From Lentisphaerota bacterium (lineage in GTDB: Bacteria > Verrucomicrobiota > Lentisphaeria > Oligosphaerales > JABHEG01), in contig JABHEG010000255.1 of assembly GCA_018676675.1 (NCBI GenBank), positions 1 through 64,000 of the forward strand: DNA of 64,000 nucleotides. Direction: 5' to 3'. The notes under the pieces were generated by a model. That model was not told the origin of the DNA and did no database searches. It saw only the letters and a list, made by a program, of their open reading frames with translations. This document shows, piece by piece, positions 43,021 through 51,459 of the stretch; the first letter of the stretch is position 1; each line of letters begins with the position of its first letter. The position numbers and the translations under genes are program-made.

Positions 43021-44931
43021 CTACCTCTCTCGAGTCACGGCGTCAAAGGCCCCCTTACGAGACCCCGTCCGCACCAGCTTCCCAGGAATGCCAAGCCGAT
43101 CATAGACCCGTCTGGCCCAATGCATAGCGCATGTGGAACCCATGTTCACCAGCCCAATCGGGCGCGGCGCCACGAGCCCAATAGCCTGCGGCAAGTCCAC
43201 GACGCGAAGAATCCCGTTGATGTACCCCCCGCCGTGATGTGATGCGGGTAGGTTCTCCGCGATGACACCCGCGATTTCCTTGTTGAACAAGGCGTGGTAG
43301 AGACATGCGATCCCCGCATCCCCACAGCCGTACAGGTAGACCGACCTGTCCTTCACGTAAGGCAGCTCAAGAATGGCCGGCATGAGGGCATGCAGATCGT
43401 GTACGAGCAACGCCGCCGGCGTGACCCCGGTCAAAGCCCCGGCCCGCAGGAGATGGTAATCCTGGTCTGTGCAAGCCGTAAAGCCGGTGCCCCGAGGCTC
43501 GACAGCGATGGTCGCCCCAGCACCATTTCCCGACGCCTGTGCCAAGGCGTCACGCGCACACTGCTCAGCATTGGCCACCGCGATGACCACCTTCCCGACA
43601 TGCTCACGTTTGAACACCGCGTCGATCCAGACATCCATACCCTCGATCTGGGCCCGGTAGGATTCCCGCCGATTGGCCGGATCCGCGCCGCCCTGCCAAT
43701 CACCAACCTGCTCCAACTCAACCGGCCTGACGCCGTCCAGCAGGTGGAAGACCTTTCCGCGCACATTCTGCGTGGCCTCCTCACAGATCCCTGACCAGTC
43801 CTCAGGCGAGCGGGGCAGCCGCACAGCGCCCGGCTGCGAAAGGAGCTCGGGCAACAGGTCCAGCCGGTCGGGCATCGGCGGCACGCCGTCAAACACGGTT
43901 GTGACGCTCTCGTCGTGTTCTGGATCGTCCCGCTGCAGAAGCGGGCGCGGATCGCCTGCTACATGCATGTCGAACCACGTGTTGATTGCGTCGATGGACT
44001 CCGGCTGATAGCCATGCGGCCCATCGTACTCACACAGATCACATCTGTCACCACATCCGTAGAGGTCGTAGACCTTTCTGGTTCCCTGTGCGGCCTCCCG
44101 AAATTCCGCCGGATTGAAAAGCGAGTCATGGCGCGCGAAGCAGAACAGCAACGGCCGGGGGGCTATAAGGGCCGCGAACGCCGTTGTGTCCAGCTGGAAC
44201 GGGTTGTGCAGATACATGCAATCGCAGTGTCCCATCATGTTACGGTGAGCGATCGTGTACTTGGGCGTGGCAACCCCGCAGGAAGTCGCCACTGCTTTCA
44301 CGCGTTCATCCGCAATCGCGACATAAAAACTCCCGGCTCCGCCTCCCGAATTGCCCGTCGCCCCGATGCGCTCCGGATCGATTTCCTCGATCGTCTCCAT
44401 GGCGTCCAGAGCTCGGATGCCGTTCCAGAGCTCACCGCCCGCCGCCGTGTATCCCATTGAGATCCAGTCGTAGCGATCCTTGTAGTAGAGGCCGTGGTGC
44501 TCCCCGGGATTGTCATGTTGCTCAATGGTATCGAAGATGAAACACACATACCCCCGACGCGCCCACATCACCGCATGGTTCTGGTACCCCCACACGCCGA
44601 TGTGGGTGTGCCCGCAGGAGTAATGGACCGCAGGGAGCTTCCCTTCTGGCAACGGGTCCGGAAAATAGACGTTGGCCGTCGCCCAGCAGTCCGGCAGAAT
44701 CTGGTACGCTATCTTCCGGGCGCGGTAGCCTTCCCCGCCAAACTCGCCGTAATCCGTCACCCGCAGGTCACACTTCTCGAAAAACGGCTCCAACCCCATT
44801 GAGATAAAGAACTTCCGACGAATATCCTCACGCTGTTTCTGCCAATCCGGCAACGTCGCCACATCCGCCAGCGCCGTGTCGGAAATCCGGGCTGCCAAGT
44901 CCTTGTAGTACTGCCAGAGAGTCTTTCCCAT
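43021..44931 (-). CDS. Alpha/beta-hydrolase, acetyl-xylan-esterase-like
   Basis: 636 aa. The first half is an alpha/beta-hydrolase: PEGKLPAVHYSCGHTHIG, the nucleophile elbow GATGNSGGGAGS with S195, APRPLLFCFARHD holding the likely Asp, and DGPHGYQP with the catalytic His. This arrangement is that of multi-domain acetyl-xylan esterase or dienelactone-hydrolase-like proteins in PVC genomes. The second half (about 380-636) looks like a second, degenerate hydrolase domain (VKDRSVYLYGCGDAGIACLYHALF, LVAPRPIGLVNMG). No signal peptide is seen. The ATG at 44931 follows GGAG; a GTG three codons earlier is less likely. It lies 24 nt after the GH43-like gene; both probably act on the sugars released by the neighbouring GH genes. 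Confidence 0.82.
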   Translation of the reverse strand: MGKTLWQYYKDLAARISDTALADVATLPDWQKQREDIRRKFFISMGLEPFFEKCDLRVTDYGEFGGEGYRARKIAYQILPDCWATANVYFPDPLPEGKLPAVHYSCGHTHIGVWGYQNHAVMWARRGYVCFIFDTIEQHDNPGEHHGLYYKDRYDWISMGYTAAGGELWNGIRALDAMETIEEIDPERIGATGNSGGGAGSFYVAIADERVKAVATSCGVATPKYTIAHRNMMGHCDCMYLHNPFQLDTTAFAALIAPRPLLFCFARHDSLFNPAEFREAAQGTRKVYDLYGCGDRCDLCEYDGPHGYQPESIDAINTWFDMHVAGDPRPLLQRDDPEHDESVTTVFDGVPPMPDRLDLLPELLSQPGAVRLPRSPEDWSGICEEATQNVRGKVFHLLDGVRPVELEQVGDWQGGADPANRRESYRAQIEGMDVWIDAVFKREHVGKVVIAVANAEQCARDALAQASGNGAGATIAVEPRGTGFTACTDQDYHLLRAGALTGVTPAALLVHDLHALMPAILELPYVKDRSVYLYGCGDAGIACLYHALFNKEIAGVIAENLPASHHGGGYINGILRVVDLPQAIGLVAPRPIGLVNMGSTCAMHWARRVYDRLGIPGKLVRTGSRKGAFDAVTRER

Positions 44932-44955
44932 GGGGCGCACTCCATATCCTGTCTG

Positions 44956-45951
44956 TCAAGAACACGTGGGAATCGGGTCTGCATCCGCAGCAAAGGCCAT
45001 ACCTATCCCCGTCTTACCGTAGCCGTTGCCGCAGTAGAAAAGCCGCAGGCCGTCACTTTCCTCGATAACGCTTGGGTATTCAACCATCTGCGACTCCCAT
45101 GGGGAAGCCGGATCGGGGACCAAAGACAGATTCTCATCTCCATCGCCGCGGCACCAACGGTAGCCATCCTCACTCACGGCTTCGGAAATGGAGTAGTAGC
45201 CCCATCGCGTACCAATACCACAATAGAGCATACGGTAGAGTTCACCATCTCGCCAAACGACCGGAGCCGCCACAGCGATATCTTCATTGGCGACATCCCT
45301 CCTGGGCCCCAGGATCAGCCGATGGTCGTGCCAGTGAATTCCGTCCGAGCTGTGGCAAACCGCACAGTGCTTCTCCTGGTCAACGCGTACATCCGCGTCT
45401 TTCCGGCCGACCGCCAGCGTGTAGTACATCCGGTACCTGTGCGACTCGTCCGCTGATGCGTCTTCCAGAATGGTTCCCCCGCCGGCTACGCCCCGATTGT
45501 CGGGAAACTCCGCTGTCTGGTCGCCCGTGATTGTCGGCTCACACGAGTGCCGCGAGAAGTGGATACCGTCATCGCTGACCGCCAGCCCGATGCCGGGGAA
45601 CGATTGCAGCCCGAGATCTGTCCCTTCATGTCCACTGTAATAAAGGTGCCACGTGGGCCCGAACCTCCGAACGCAAGGAAGCACACACCAGTGCGCATCG
45701 AACGAGCCAGGCGCACCCACGTCAAGAATGACGCCATGGCGAACGAACTCTCCCGGTGCCCCGGGGGCTGAAGTCGCCATGCAGATGCGCTGACGCCCCT
45801 CAGCGTCCCCGCCCGAGTAGTAGAGCCGGTACCCCTCAGTTGCTCTGACCACGAACGGATTCATGCACCGGGTGCTCTCCACGTCCAAACATGGGTCGGG
45901 AGGCAACACCGGATTGCCGGGGCAGCGCCGCCATCTGTGGTGAGTCAGCAT
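44956..45951 (-). CDS. Five-bladed beta-propeller glycosidase-like protein (GH43/GH32/GH130-type)
   Basis: 331 aa. Repeated blade patterns with Arg/Tyr-Tyr-Ser and Asp residues: NPFVVRATEGYRLYYSGGD, HWCVLPCVRRFGPTWHLYYSGHEG, GLAVSDDGIHFSRH, HRYRMYYTLAVG, CHSSDGIHWHDHRLIL, MVEYPSVIEESDGLRLFYCGNGYGKTGIGMA. This is the five-bladed propeller shared by GH43, GH32/68 and GH130. I cannot place the catalytic triad with certainty, so the exact family is open. No signal peptide. ATG at 45951 is preceded by GAGAGAG; upstream of the esterase in the same unit. Confidence 0.75.
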   Translation of the reverse strand: MLTHHRWRRCPGNPVLPPDPCLDVESTRCMNPFVVRATEGYRLYYSGGDAEGRQRICMATSAPGAPGEFVRHGVILDVGAPGSFDAHWCVLPCVRRFGPTWHLYYSGHEGTDLGLQSFPGIGLAVSDDGIHFSRHSCEPTITGDQTAEFPDNRGVAGGGTILEDASADESHRYRMYYTLAVGRKDADVRVDQEKHCAVCHSSDGIHWHDHRLILGPRRDVANEDIAVAAPVVWRDGELYRMLYCGIGTRWGYYSISEAVSEDGYRWCRGDGDENLSLVPDPASPWESQMVEYPSVIEESDGLRLFYCGNGYGKTGIGMAFAADADPIPTCS

Positions 45952-46006
45952 ATCTCTCTCGGTTGCCTGCACAGGTAGCCTACGTCACACGATGCCACGG
46001 CTTCCA

Positions 46007-49000
46007 TCAGCGTTGCCGCAAGCGGCCGTCAGAGGGCCGAAACGACGGCTCGTCTGTAAGCAACAGCACATCGTAACGGATCGTTTTGGTCAGCCCTTCC
46101 AGCGTCAGCACATGCTTGCCCGGCGTGATGGAGACCGCTGTCAGATTGGTCTTCACAGGACGCGCCCAGGTCCAGAACTCAGGTCGAATCCCACTCTCCG
46201 GAACGCTGAGGTCCGTCAGTCCTCCGCCAAGATGCGTCAGGGGTTCACCGTCCAGGAGCACGCGCACATTCTGCTCGACCGCGACTCTGCGGGTAGAGGC
46301 ACTCCCGCCGGGCAGGTAACGCAGCCAGAGGTACCAGCGCCCTTCGGTTGCGCCAGCCGGCACATCAACGGCCCAACGCAGTGAACTATCCCGGGCGACA
46401 CCCTCGGGCGTGTCTCCGGGCAAGACAAGGTAGTTGGCAGCACGCGTCCCTTCGGCCTCCCGCTTGCTGAACGGCCCCCGGGCCTGGGCCTCGTCAAACC
46501 GCAACTCGATCTCGCGGCCGGCCCGCGGGGCAGTTCCCGCAGCTACGCAACGGGCGATTTCACTCTCGTTGCCACGTCGGTCCACAGCTGTGACCGCGTA
46601 GTGGTACGCCGTGCCTGCCCGAAGCCCCCAATCGATGAACTCACACGTCGTTGGCGATGCCAGAAGTGACTCCTGCATCGGTTCCGTGATGGGCGCCCTG
46701 GCGCCGTAGACATTGTAGTGCCAGACATCAGGCGCTGGGCACGCGTCCCAGGACAACGCCACAGTGCGCCCCTCAACTGACTCAACCCGCACGCCGGAAA
46801 CAGGACGTGGCGGCTCCACGTCTTCAGGGCGCCCGCCCTCGGGAACAAACGCCGGATCAGTCGCGAGACACAGTACGTCAGCCTGCGCGCCAACTGAATC
46901 TGTTGCCAACGTGAATCGGTGCTTACCTTCCATCAGGCGTACCTGCCCCCCGTCAAGCCGATGCCAGTCCCAGGTGTCGGTGGTGCACAGAGACGTCCCC
47001 AGGGCCTGCCCGTCGCAGGCCCCCGTCCAACGGCCCTTCCCCGTCGAGCCGCGACGCGTCCGTAACCACACGGAATACAGTCCCGTTCGCGGAACACGGA
47101 CAGGCAGCGCAGCCTCGCCGCGTTGGGCCTCCGGGCTCCGGTAGATGTAGTACCAGTTCGACGCCCTGAGCATGTCACGGCCCCGGGATATACCAGGCCT
47201 GTCGGCAGTGCTCAGGTCAACCAGGGCATCCTCGGCCTCCGCATAAACAACCAACGAGTCAGTCGACGTTGCCCCTGTTCCCGTGCCCATCGCCGCGACC
47301 TCGTTCGAGTATCCGCTCTCGAGACCAGTGTGCTCCAACGCCGTAACGACGAAAAAGCGATTTCCCTCTGAAGCCGCAAGCGTGTCTCGGAAGGTGGCGC
47401 CTTCAACGGGCTGCGGAGTCCGCAATACGTAGCCATCTCCGCTCCTTTCGCTTCGATACACCAAGTATCCGCGGACCTCTCGACTGTGCGGAGGGTTGGT
47501 CCACTCCAGCAGCACGGAATCACCGTCAGTACGGCAGGACAGGTCCCGTGGAGCCTGCGGACGGGCCATGACGGCAATGTAATTCTTCGGGACGCCGGTC
47601 ATGCTCGACTCATAGTGGATCTTGGTCGCATCCCGGCTCAGGGTGGCGAAGTTGCCTTGGTAGTAGAAGGCGGCCGGCCGCATCTTGATGTCGCAGACCG
47701 GCTGCCAGGTGCCGTCCGAGAAAGCCTGCGTCAGCAGACCGCTGTTGTGAGCTCTGTCATAGCTCGATCGGTAGGCCCGAACGCAGGTTACAAAGAAGCG
47801 CGGATCGGAGAACCAGCACGCGTGATAGACGCCACCCTTGAGAGTGACGCGATGCTGCTGGAGGTCACCATGATCACGCACTCGGTGCGACCGCGTCGTG
47901 CCGTCCCAACACACGTATTCACCATCCGGCGAATAGCTCAAGTGCCCGTGGCTACACGAGGGATAGAGGTGGTAGATCTGGAAGAGCTCATCGAGGTCCT
48001 TGGTGGCAGGCGGCTCTGCATCATCCGGAAACCGGACGCGTCCGCTCGCGAAGGTCCGCAGATACTCGGTGTGGCCGGAGATCGGTACAACCACACGCTC
48101 CGTGCGCCCGGTGTCGGTGTAGACGCGCGTCCCGATCAGCACTCGGAAGACCGGGCCCTCCTCATCTTCTGCCGCCAGGAGCTTGGAGGGCACGATCCCT
48201 TCGCCCCCTCTGCCCTGCCCGTAGCAGTCCAGAACGTTCACGTAAGGCAGAGGTTTCTCAGTGGGTTCATACGGCACCCAAAGGCCACCGTCGTGATCAG
48301 TCACGAATACGGATCGATTGTCCTTCGTTAGGCCATAGGAGCGTTCTCGGGCCCGGGGTTTCCATGACGCCAGGAGCGTCTCGCGGCCCGTTCTCAGATC
48401 AACTTTCCAGACCTTGCCTTCGCTGCCGCTATGGCAGTAGTAGACCGAGGGATCCTCCCGGTCCCACAGCGGCATGCCGCCAAACGGATGAGGACGGAGC
48501 GCAGAGAAATCGGCGTTAAAGAGCCAACTCTTCGGTGTACTGTCAGGAGTCTGCCGCGGCCCGTTCACATAGAGCACTGAGCCATCCGCATTCCAGCCCG
48601 GCCAGATTGAAGCCGTCACGCAATACTGAACCGAGGGTGAGTTGTCAAGCAGCCACAGCCAGGTCCCGTGCTTGCGGTCGCGGAACATGACGCGATGAGA
48701 AATCAGACGGTCTCCCCGCCAGTACCGATCCCACGGCTTGTGCCCGGCGCGCTCGCTCAACGCCTCGAGACCATGTATCGGATCCGGGTCGGGCGAGAAG
48801 TCCGGTGGAGAAGCACTGATCGCCGATGTCCTGGTAGCGCCGTCACGATGGAGAAGGCGCCGCAGGACGGCATCATCGAACAACGTCTCTCCGGCCGCTC
48901 CAGCTGGCGCTGAAATCCCAACCCCGACACTCGTGGCTCCCTCGGGCACCATGAATCGGTACCGCAACCGTTCGAACTCCTTCCCCGGGCGACGCCCTTC

Positions 49001-50011
49001 GCTCATCTTGACCGCACGCCCTTCGACCCGTGCCGTAGCGCGCAAATTCACCTGGGGCATTGTCCCTCTGGCGAGAATGGAAAACTCGTAGACGCCTCCC
49101 ACCGTCAGAGAATACTCCCAGTTCCAGATCTGGGGCCACCACAGTGCCGTTCCAAGCTTGGTGAGTCGCAAGGCGCGTTGCCCGTCGGCAGCGCCTCCAG
49201 CCACCGTTGTCACCGTCCCCTGAAGCCGGTTGTCGACCTCCGAACTGGTTAGCGACACTGTCCATGGTGATGGTGCACCGTTGCGGGGCTCCCCTTCCTC
49301 GAAGTCACCGTTCTTGAGCAGATTCATGGTCTCGAAGTAGAGCGCAGCATCCGCGAACCGCTGATGGAAACTCCCGCTCTGATTGGGGGGCCACATAATC
49401 GGCCCATCAACGCCCGCATCGCGTCCAATCCGCAGGCGCCATAGATCGCCGGGCTGAGGCGACGCGTCTGCGAAGACCGCATGCGGCAGTGCGAACTCCG
49501 CACTCCAGCCGTCATCCGTTTCCACGGTGACGGCATTCCATTTCCCGTTCCAGGCCGGACCACTGGTCACACCCTCCCGATCGGTCCGCCACTGGTCAAA
49601 CTGGCTGCCCGCCCGATCCAGAACAAGATGCTGGTATTCCTCGCGGTCAGGGCGTGTGTTGACGAACAGCTCGAGGTGATCGTCTCGCCAAACACCGCCA
49701 TCGTCCCAAGCCCGCTTCTTGAGGGCCTCTCGAGGGGTGCCCGCTCTGCAGGATACCGCCACATAGAGCGCCTGGTCATCATAGCAGAACCGCACGTGCG
49801 TGATATCATCTTCGGGGGCCTTGCGTATGCCCAACGTCACCAGCGGCCCCGCTCGCACAGCCTGCCCCCAGGCTGGTTCGTCTGTCTTTCCATCGATCGT
49901 GATCGAGCCGATTGCTCGGTGGCACACGACTTCCCCTGCATGCTCAACCGCGCGGGTATGGAGCCCGAACATGATCGCCAAAACTGCAAGAACTGCTGTC
50001 ATGATTCGCAT
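46007..50011 (-). CDS. Giant secreted protein: CBM9-like, CBM4/9-like, beta-propeller, Fn3 and further CBM modules
   Basis: 1334 aa. Signal peptide (1-21). CBM9-like domain (about 30-225, GSITIDGKTDEPAWGQA..DDHLELFVNTRP), CBM4/9-like (about 232-390, LLKNGDFEEGEPRNGAPSPW), TolB-like propeller (about 410-830, YSPDGEYVCWDG, SVYYCHSGSEGKVWKVDLRTGRETLLASW), fibronectin-III (about 838-920, APRDLSCRTDGDSVLLEWTNP), CBM-like (about 930-1040), second Fn3 (about 1070-1150, SGVRVESVEGRTVALSWDACP) and a final CBM-like domain. No hydrolase signature found, so it is probably a surface or periplasmic carbohydrate-binding scaffold. GAGGA precedes the ATG. Confidence 0.75.
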   Translation of the reverse strand: MRIMTAVLAVLAIMFGLHTRAVEHAGEVVCHRAIGSITIDGKTDEPAWGQAVRAGPLVTLGIRKAPEDDITHVRFCYDDQALYVAVSCRAGTPREALKKRAWDDGGVWRDDHLELFVNTRPDREEYQHLVLDRAGSQFDQWRTDREGVTSGPAWNGKWNAVTVETDDGWSAEFALPHAVFADASPQPGDLWRLRIGRDAGVDGPIMWPPNQSGSFHQRFADAALYFETMNLLKNGDFEEGEPRNGAPSPWTVSLTSSEVDNRLQGTVTTVAGGAADGQRALRLTKLGTALWWPQIWNWEYSLTVGGVYEFSILARGTMPQVNLRATARVEGRAVKMSEGRRPGKEFERLRYRFMVPEGATSVGVGISAPAGAAGETLFDDAVLRRLLHRDGATRTSAISASPPDFSPDPDPIHGLEALSERAGHKPWDRYWRGDRLISHRVMFRDRKHGTWLWLLDNSPSVQYCVTASIWPGWNADGSVLYVNGPRQTPDSTPKSWLFNADFSALRPHPFGGMPLWDREDPSVYYCHSGSEGKVWKVDLRTGRETLLASWKPRARERSYGLTKDNRSVFVTDHDGGLWVPYEPTEKPLPYVNVLDCYGQGRGGEGIVPSKLLAAEDEEGPVFRVLIGTRVYTDTGRTERVVVPISGHTEYLRTFASGRVRFPDDAEPPATKDLDELFQIYHLYPSCSHGHLSYSPDGEYVCWDGTTRSHRVRDHGDLQQHRVTLKGGVYHACWFSDPRFFVTCVRAYRSSYDRAHNSGLLTQAFSDGTWQPVCDIKMRPAAFYYQGNFATLSRDATKIHYESSMTGVPKNYIAVMARPQAPRDLSCRTDGDSVLLEWTNPPHSREVRGYLVYRSERSGDGYVLRTPQPVEGATFRDTLAASEGNRFFVVTALEHTGLESGYSNEVAAMGTGTGATSTDSLVVYAEAEDALVDLSTADRPGISRGRDMLRASNWYYIYRSPEAQRGEAALPVRVPRTGLYSVWLRTRRGSTGKGRWTGACDGQALGTSLCTTDTWDWHRLDGGQVRLMEGKHRFTLATDSVGAQADVLCLATDPAFVPEGGRPEDVEPPRPVSGVRVESVEGRTVALSWDACPAPDVWHYNVYGARAPITEPMQESLLASPTTCEFIDWGLRAGTAYHYAVTAVDRRGNESEIARCVAAGTAPRAGREIELRFDEAQARGPFSKREAEGTRAANYLVLPGDTPEGVARDSSLRWAVDVPAGATEGRWYLWLRYLPGGSASTRRVAVEQNVRVLLDGEPLTHLGGGLTDLSVPESGIRPEFWTWARPVKTNLTAVSITPGKHVLTLEGLTKTIRYDVLLLTDEPSFRPSDGRLRQR

Positions 50012-50250
50012 GGCTGTATTCCTCGCTATCCAGTCAAACCGACTGCTTCACCCATCAACGCCCTGCCCTACAGCCGGACATACACGTCAAACTAAGGCGT
50101 AACGGATTGACTGCCAGCCGGAACGCGCGATCGAGGACCTGCAGGCAAGCCGTGGTGGCAGGCCGGACGCGATGGGAAGGGGCGCCCTCTGGCGCTACGG
50201 CGGTTGCCCGGGCCCCGGTCTGTAGTTCGTCGCACGATGGAAGTCGATTT

Positions 50251-50380
50251 GGCCGCAAGGAACGCAGAGATCACAGAGATTGGATGGTGATGCGCAAGAG
50301 TCGGGTGATTGTCGGCGCGCCAGCGTGGGATGGTCGGTACCGATCCCCATTCCTTTGTGCTCTTTGCGTTCTCTGCGGCC
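50251..50380. repeat. Imperfect 28-bp inverted repeat with 74-nt loop
   Basis: Arms 50251-50278 and 50353-50380 match at 23 of 28 positions by direct comparison (left arm begins GGCCGCAAGGAACGCAGAG, right arm ends TTGCGTTCTCTGCGGCC). Looks like a miniature, REP- or MITE-like intergenic element. Confidence 0.75.
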
Positions 50381-50487
50381 AGAATCTCAAAGACGAACAG
50401 CGCCTGCAGCGGACGTCGCGAAGCTCCCCCGCTGAGGCACCCGTCGTGCCATGCCCGCTTCCCGGCAAGTGGACACAGCGTTGACCA

Positions 50488-50525
50488 ATTGCACAGCACA
50501 TACAAAGATTGTATATTGAGTCAAT
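50488..50525 (+). promoter_or_regulatory. Promoter and tandem palindromes before the antitoxin gene
   Basis: TTGCAC (50488) and TATATT (50512) at 18-bp spacing form a possible promoter. Overlapping it are a perfect palindrome ATACAA-AGA-TTGTAT (50500-50514) and directly after it ATTGA-G-TCAAT (50515-50525). Ribbon-helix-helix antitoxins typically repress at such short tandem palindromes. Confidence 0.55.
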
Positions 50526-50548
50526 CGATCAAGCTGGAGAAGCGACAC

Positions 50549-50791
50549 ATGGCTGCGATGACCGTCAACATTTCCTTCCAAGCGGAGCTATTGGCCGATA
50601 TCGACGCTGAGGCCAAGCGGGAAGCGCGGAGCCGCTCAGAACTGCTCCGTGAAGCGGCGCGGCTGTACGTTGAGCGTCAGCGTCGCTGGGACTCTGTTTT
50701 CAGGCTTGGCGACGAGATTGCTCGCAAAGCGGGCCTGACGGAAGCCGATGTCCAGACGGAGGTGACCCTCTCCCGGCGGGACCGGAGATGA
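50549..50791 (+). CDS. CopG-type ribbon-helix-helix antitoxin
   Basis: 80 aa. N-terminal RHH pattern: beta strand MTVNISFQAELLADIDAEAKREARSRSELLREAARLYVERQ, followed by a C-terminal toxin-binding tail. GGAGAAG precedes the ATG. The stop overlaps the start of the PIN gene by four bases (ATGA), the usual arrangement in antitoxin-toxin pairs. Expected to bind its own promoter palindromes and to block the PIN nuclease. Confidence 0.88.
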   Translation: MAAMTVNISFQAELLADIDAEAKREARSRSELLREAARLYVERQRRWDSVFRLGDEIARKAGLTEADVQTEVTLSRRDRR

Positions 50792-51216
50792 GGATCGTCT
50801 GCGACACGAATGTACTTCTTTCGGGGTTGCTCTTTGGGGGGAACTGTCGAACCATCATCGGCCTCGTGAGTGAAGGTCGCATCGACGGCTTCACGTCAAC
50901 CGCTTTAGTGGCTGAGCTTGAAGGCGTTCTTCTGAGACCGAAGTTTGGTCTGGGCGAAGACCAGATTGCGGCGATTATCGATCTGATCCGCCAGACGTTC
51001 CTCTCAGTCTCTCCCCTTGAGACCATTGTCGCTGTCCCCGATGACCCTGACGATGACGCCGTTCTGGAAGCTGCGGTCGCTGCGGCCGCCGACACCGTTG
51101 TCTCCGGGGATGAGCACCTTCTTCGCTTGGTGGAGTTCCGCGGAATCCGTATCCTCTCTCCAGCGGCTCTGATCGCGGAAGTCGATGACGGGGGGGGCAC
51201 GTCAGGCAGCAGCTGA
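50788..51216 (+). CDS. PIN-domain toxin (putative ribonuclease, COG1569 type)
   Basis: 142 aa. Starts with MRIVCDTNVLLSGLLF, with the metal-binding D6, continues through ALVAELEGVLLRPKFGL (Glu of the acidic set) and ends VPDDPDDDAVLEAAVAAAADTVVSGDEHLLRL with the remaining acidic residues. This is the four-acid PIN nuclease centre that cuts RNA in toxin-antitoxin systems. A Gly/Ser tail after residue 133 is unusual but short. Translationally coupled to the RHH antitoxin. Confidence 0.9.
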   Translation: MRIVCDTNVLLSGLLFGGNCRTIIGLVSEGRIDGFTSTALVAELEGVLLRPKFGLGEDQIAAIIDLIRQTFLSVSPLETIVAVPDDPDDDAVLEAAVAAAADTVVSGDEHLLRLVEFRGIRILSPAALIAEVDDGGGTSGSS

Positions 51217-51309
51217 TTGCTACACATGCGCTATCCCCCAGGCAGCCCCCAGACTGCCCTGGGTCCGTCTTTGGGGCAAAGACAGATTCCCCGCTCGGGA
51301 ACGATCCCA

Positions 51310-51394
51310 TTCCAGAACGAAATCCTCCATGCATTCGGGATCGCTGATGGCCGGGCCGGGCATGAAGGACCAGCGATTACCATCGGGTCAGACC
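51310..51394 (-). pseudogene. Remnant of a CBM9-type gene 3' end
   Basis: The minus strand reads WSFMPGPAISDPECMEDFVLE, almost the C-terminus of the giant gene at 53702-58753 (WSFMPGPAINDPERMADFVLE). About 50 of 61 bases agree by eye. Upstream, SDPM is in a different frame, and no stop codon follows the last Glu, so this is a broken leftover, not a gene. Confidence 0.75.
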
Positions 51395-51459
51395 CGACAC
51401 CTGTTCGGAGATGCTGGACTGATGTCAACTTCCGGTCGCTGTGATGGAAGGAGCTTGCC

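Larger units (their letters stand above)
50012..50548. other. Intergenic region with imperfect 28-bp inverted repeat and TA promoter
   Basis: 537 nt with no gene. It contains an inverted repeat (50251-50278 and 50353-50380) and, at its right end, the promoter and palindromes of the toxin-antitoxin pair. The rest shows nothing clear. Confidence 0.6.
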
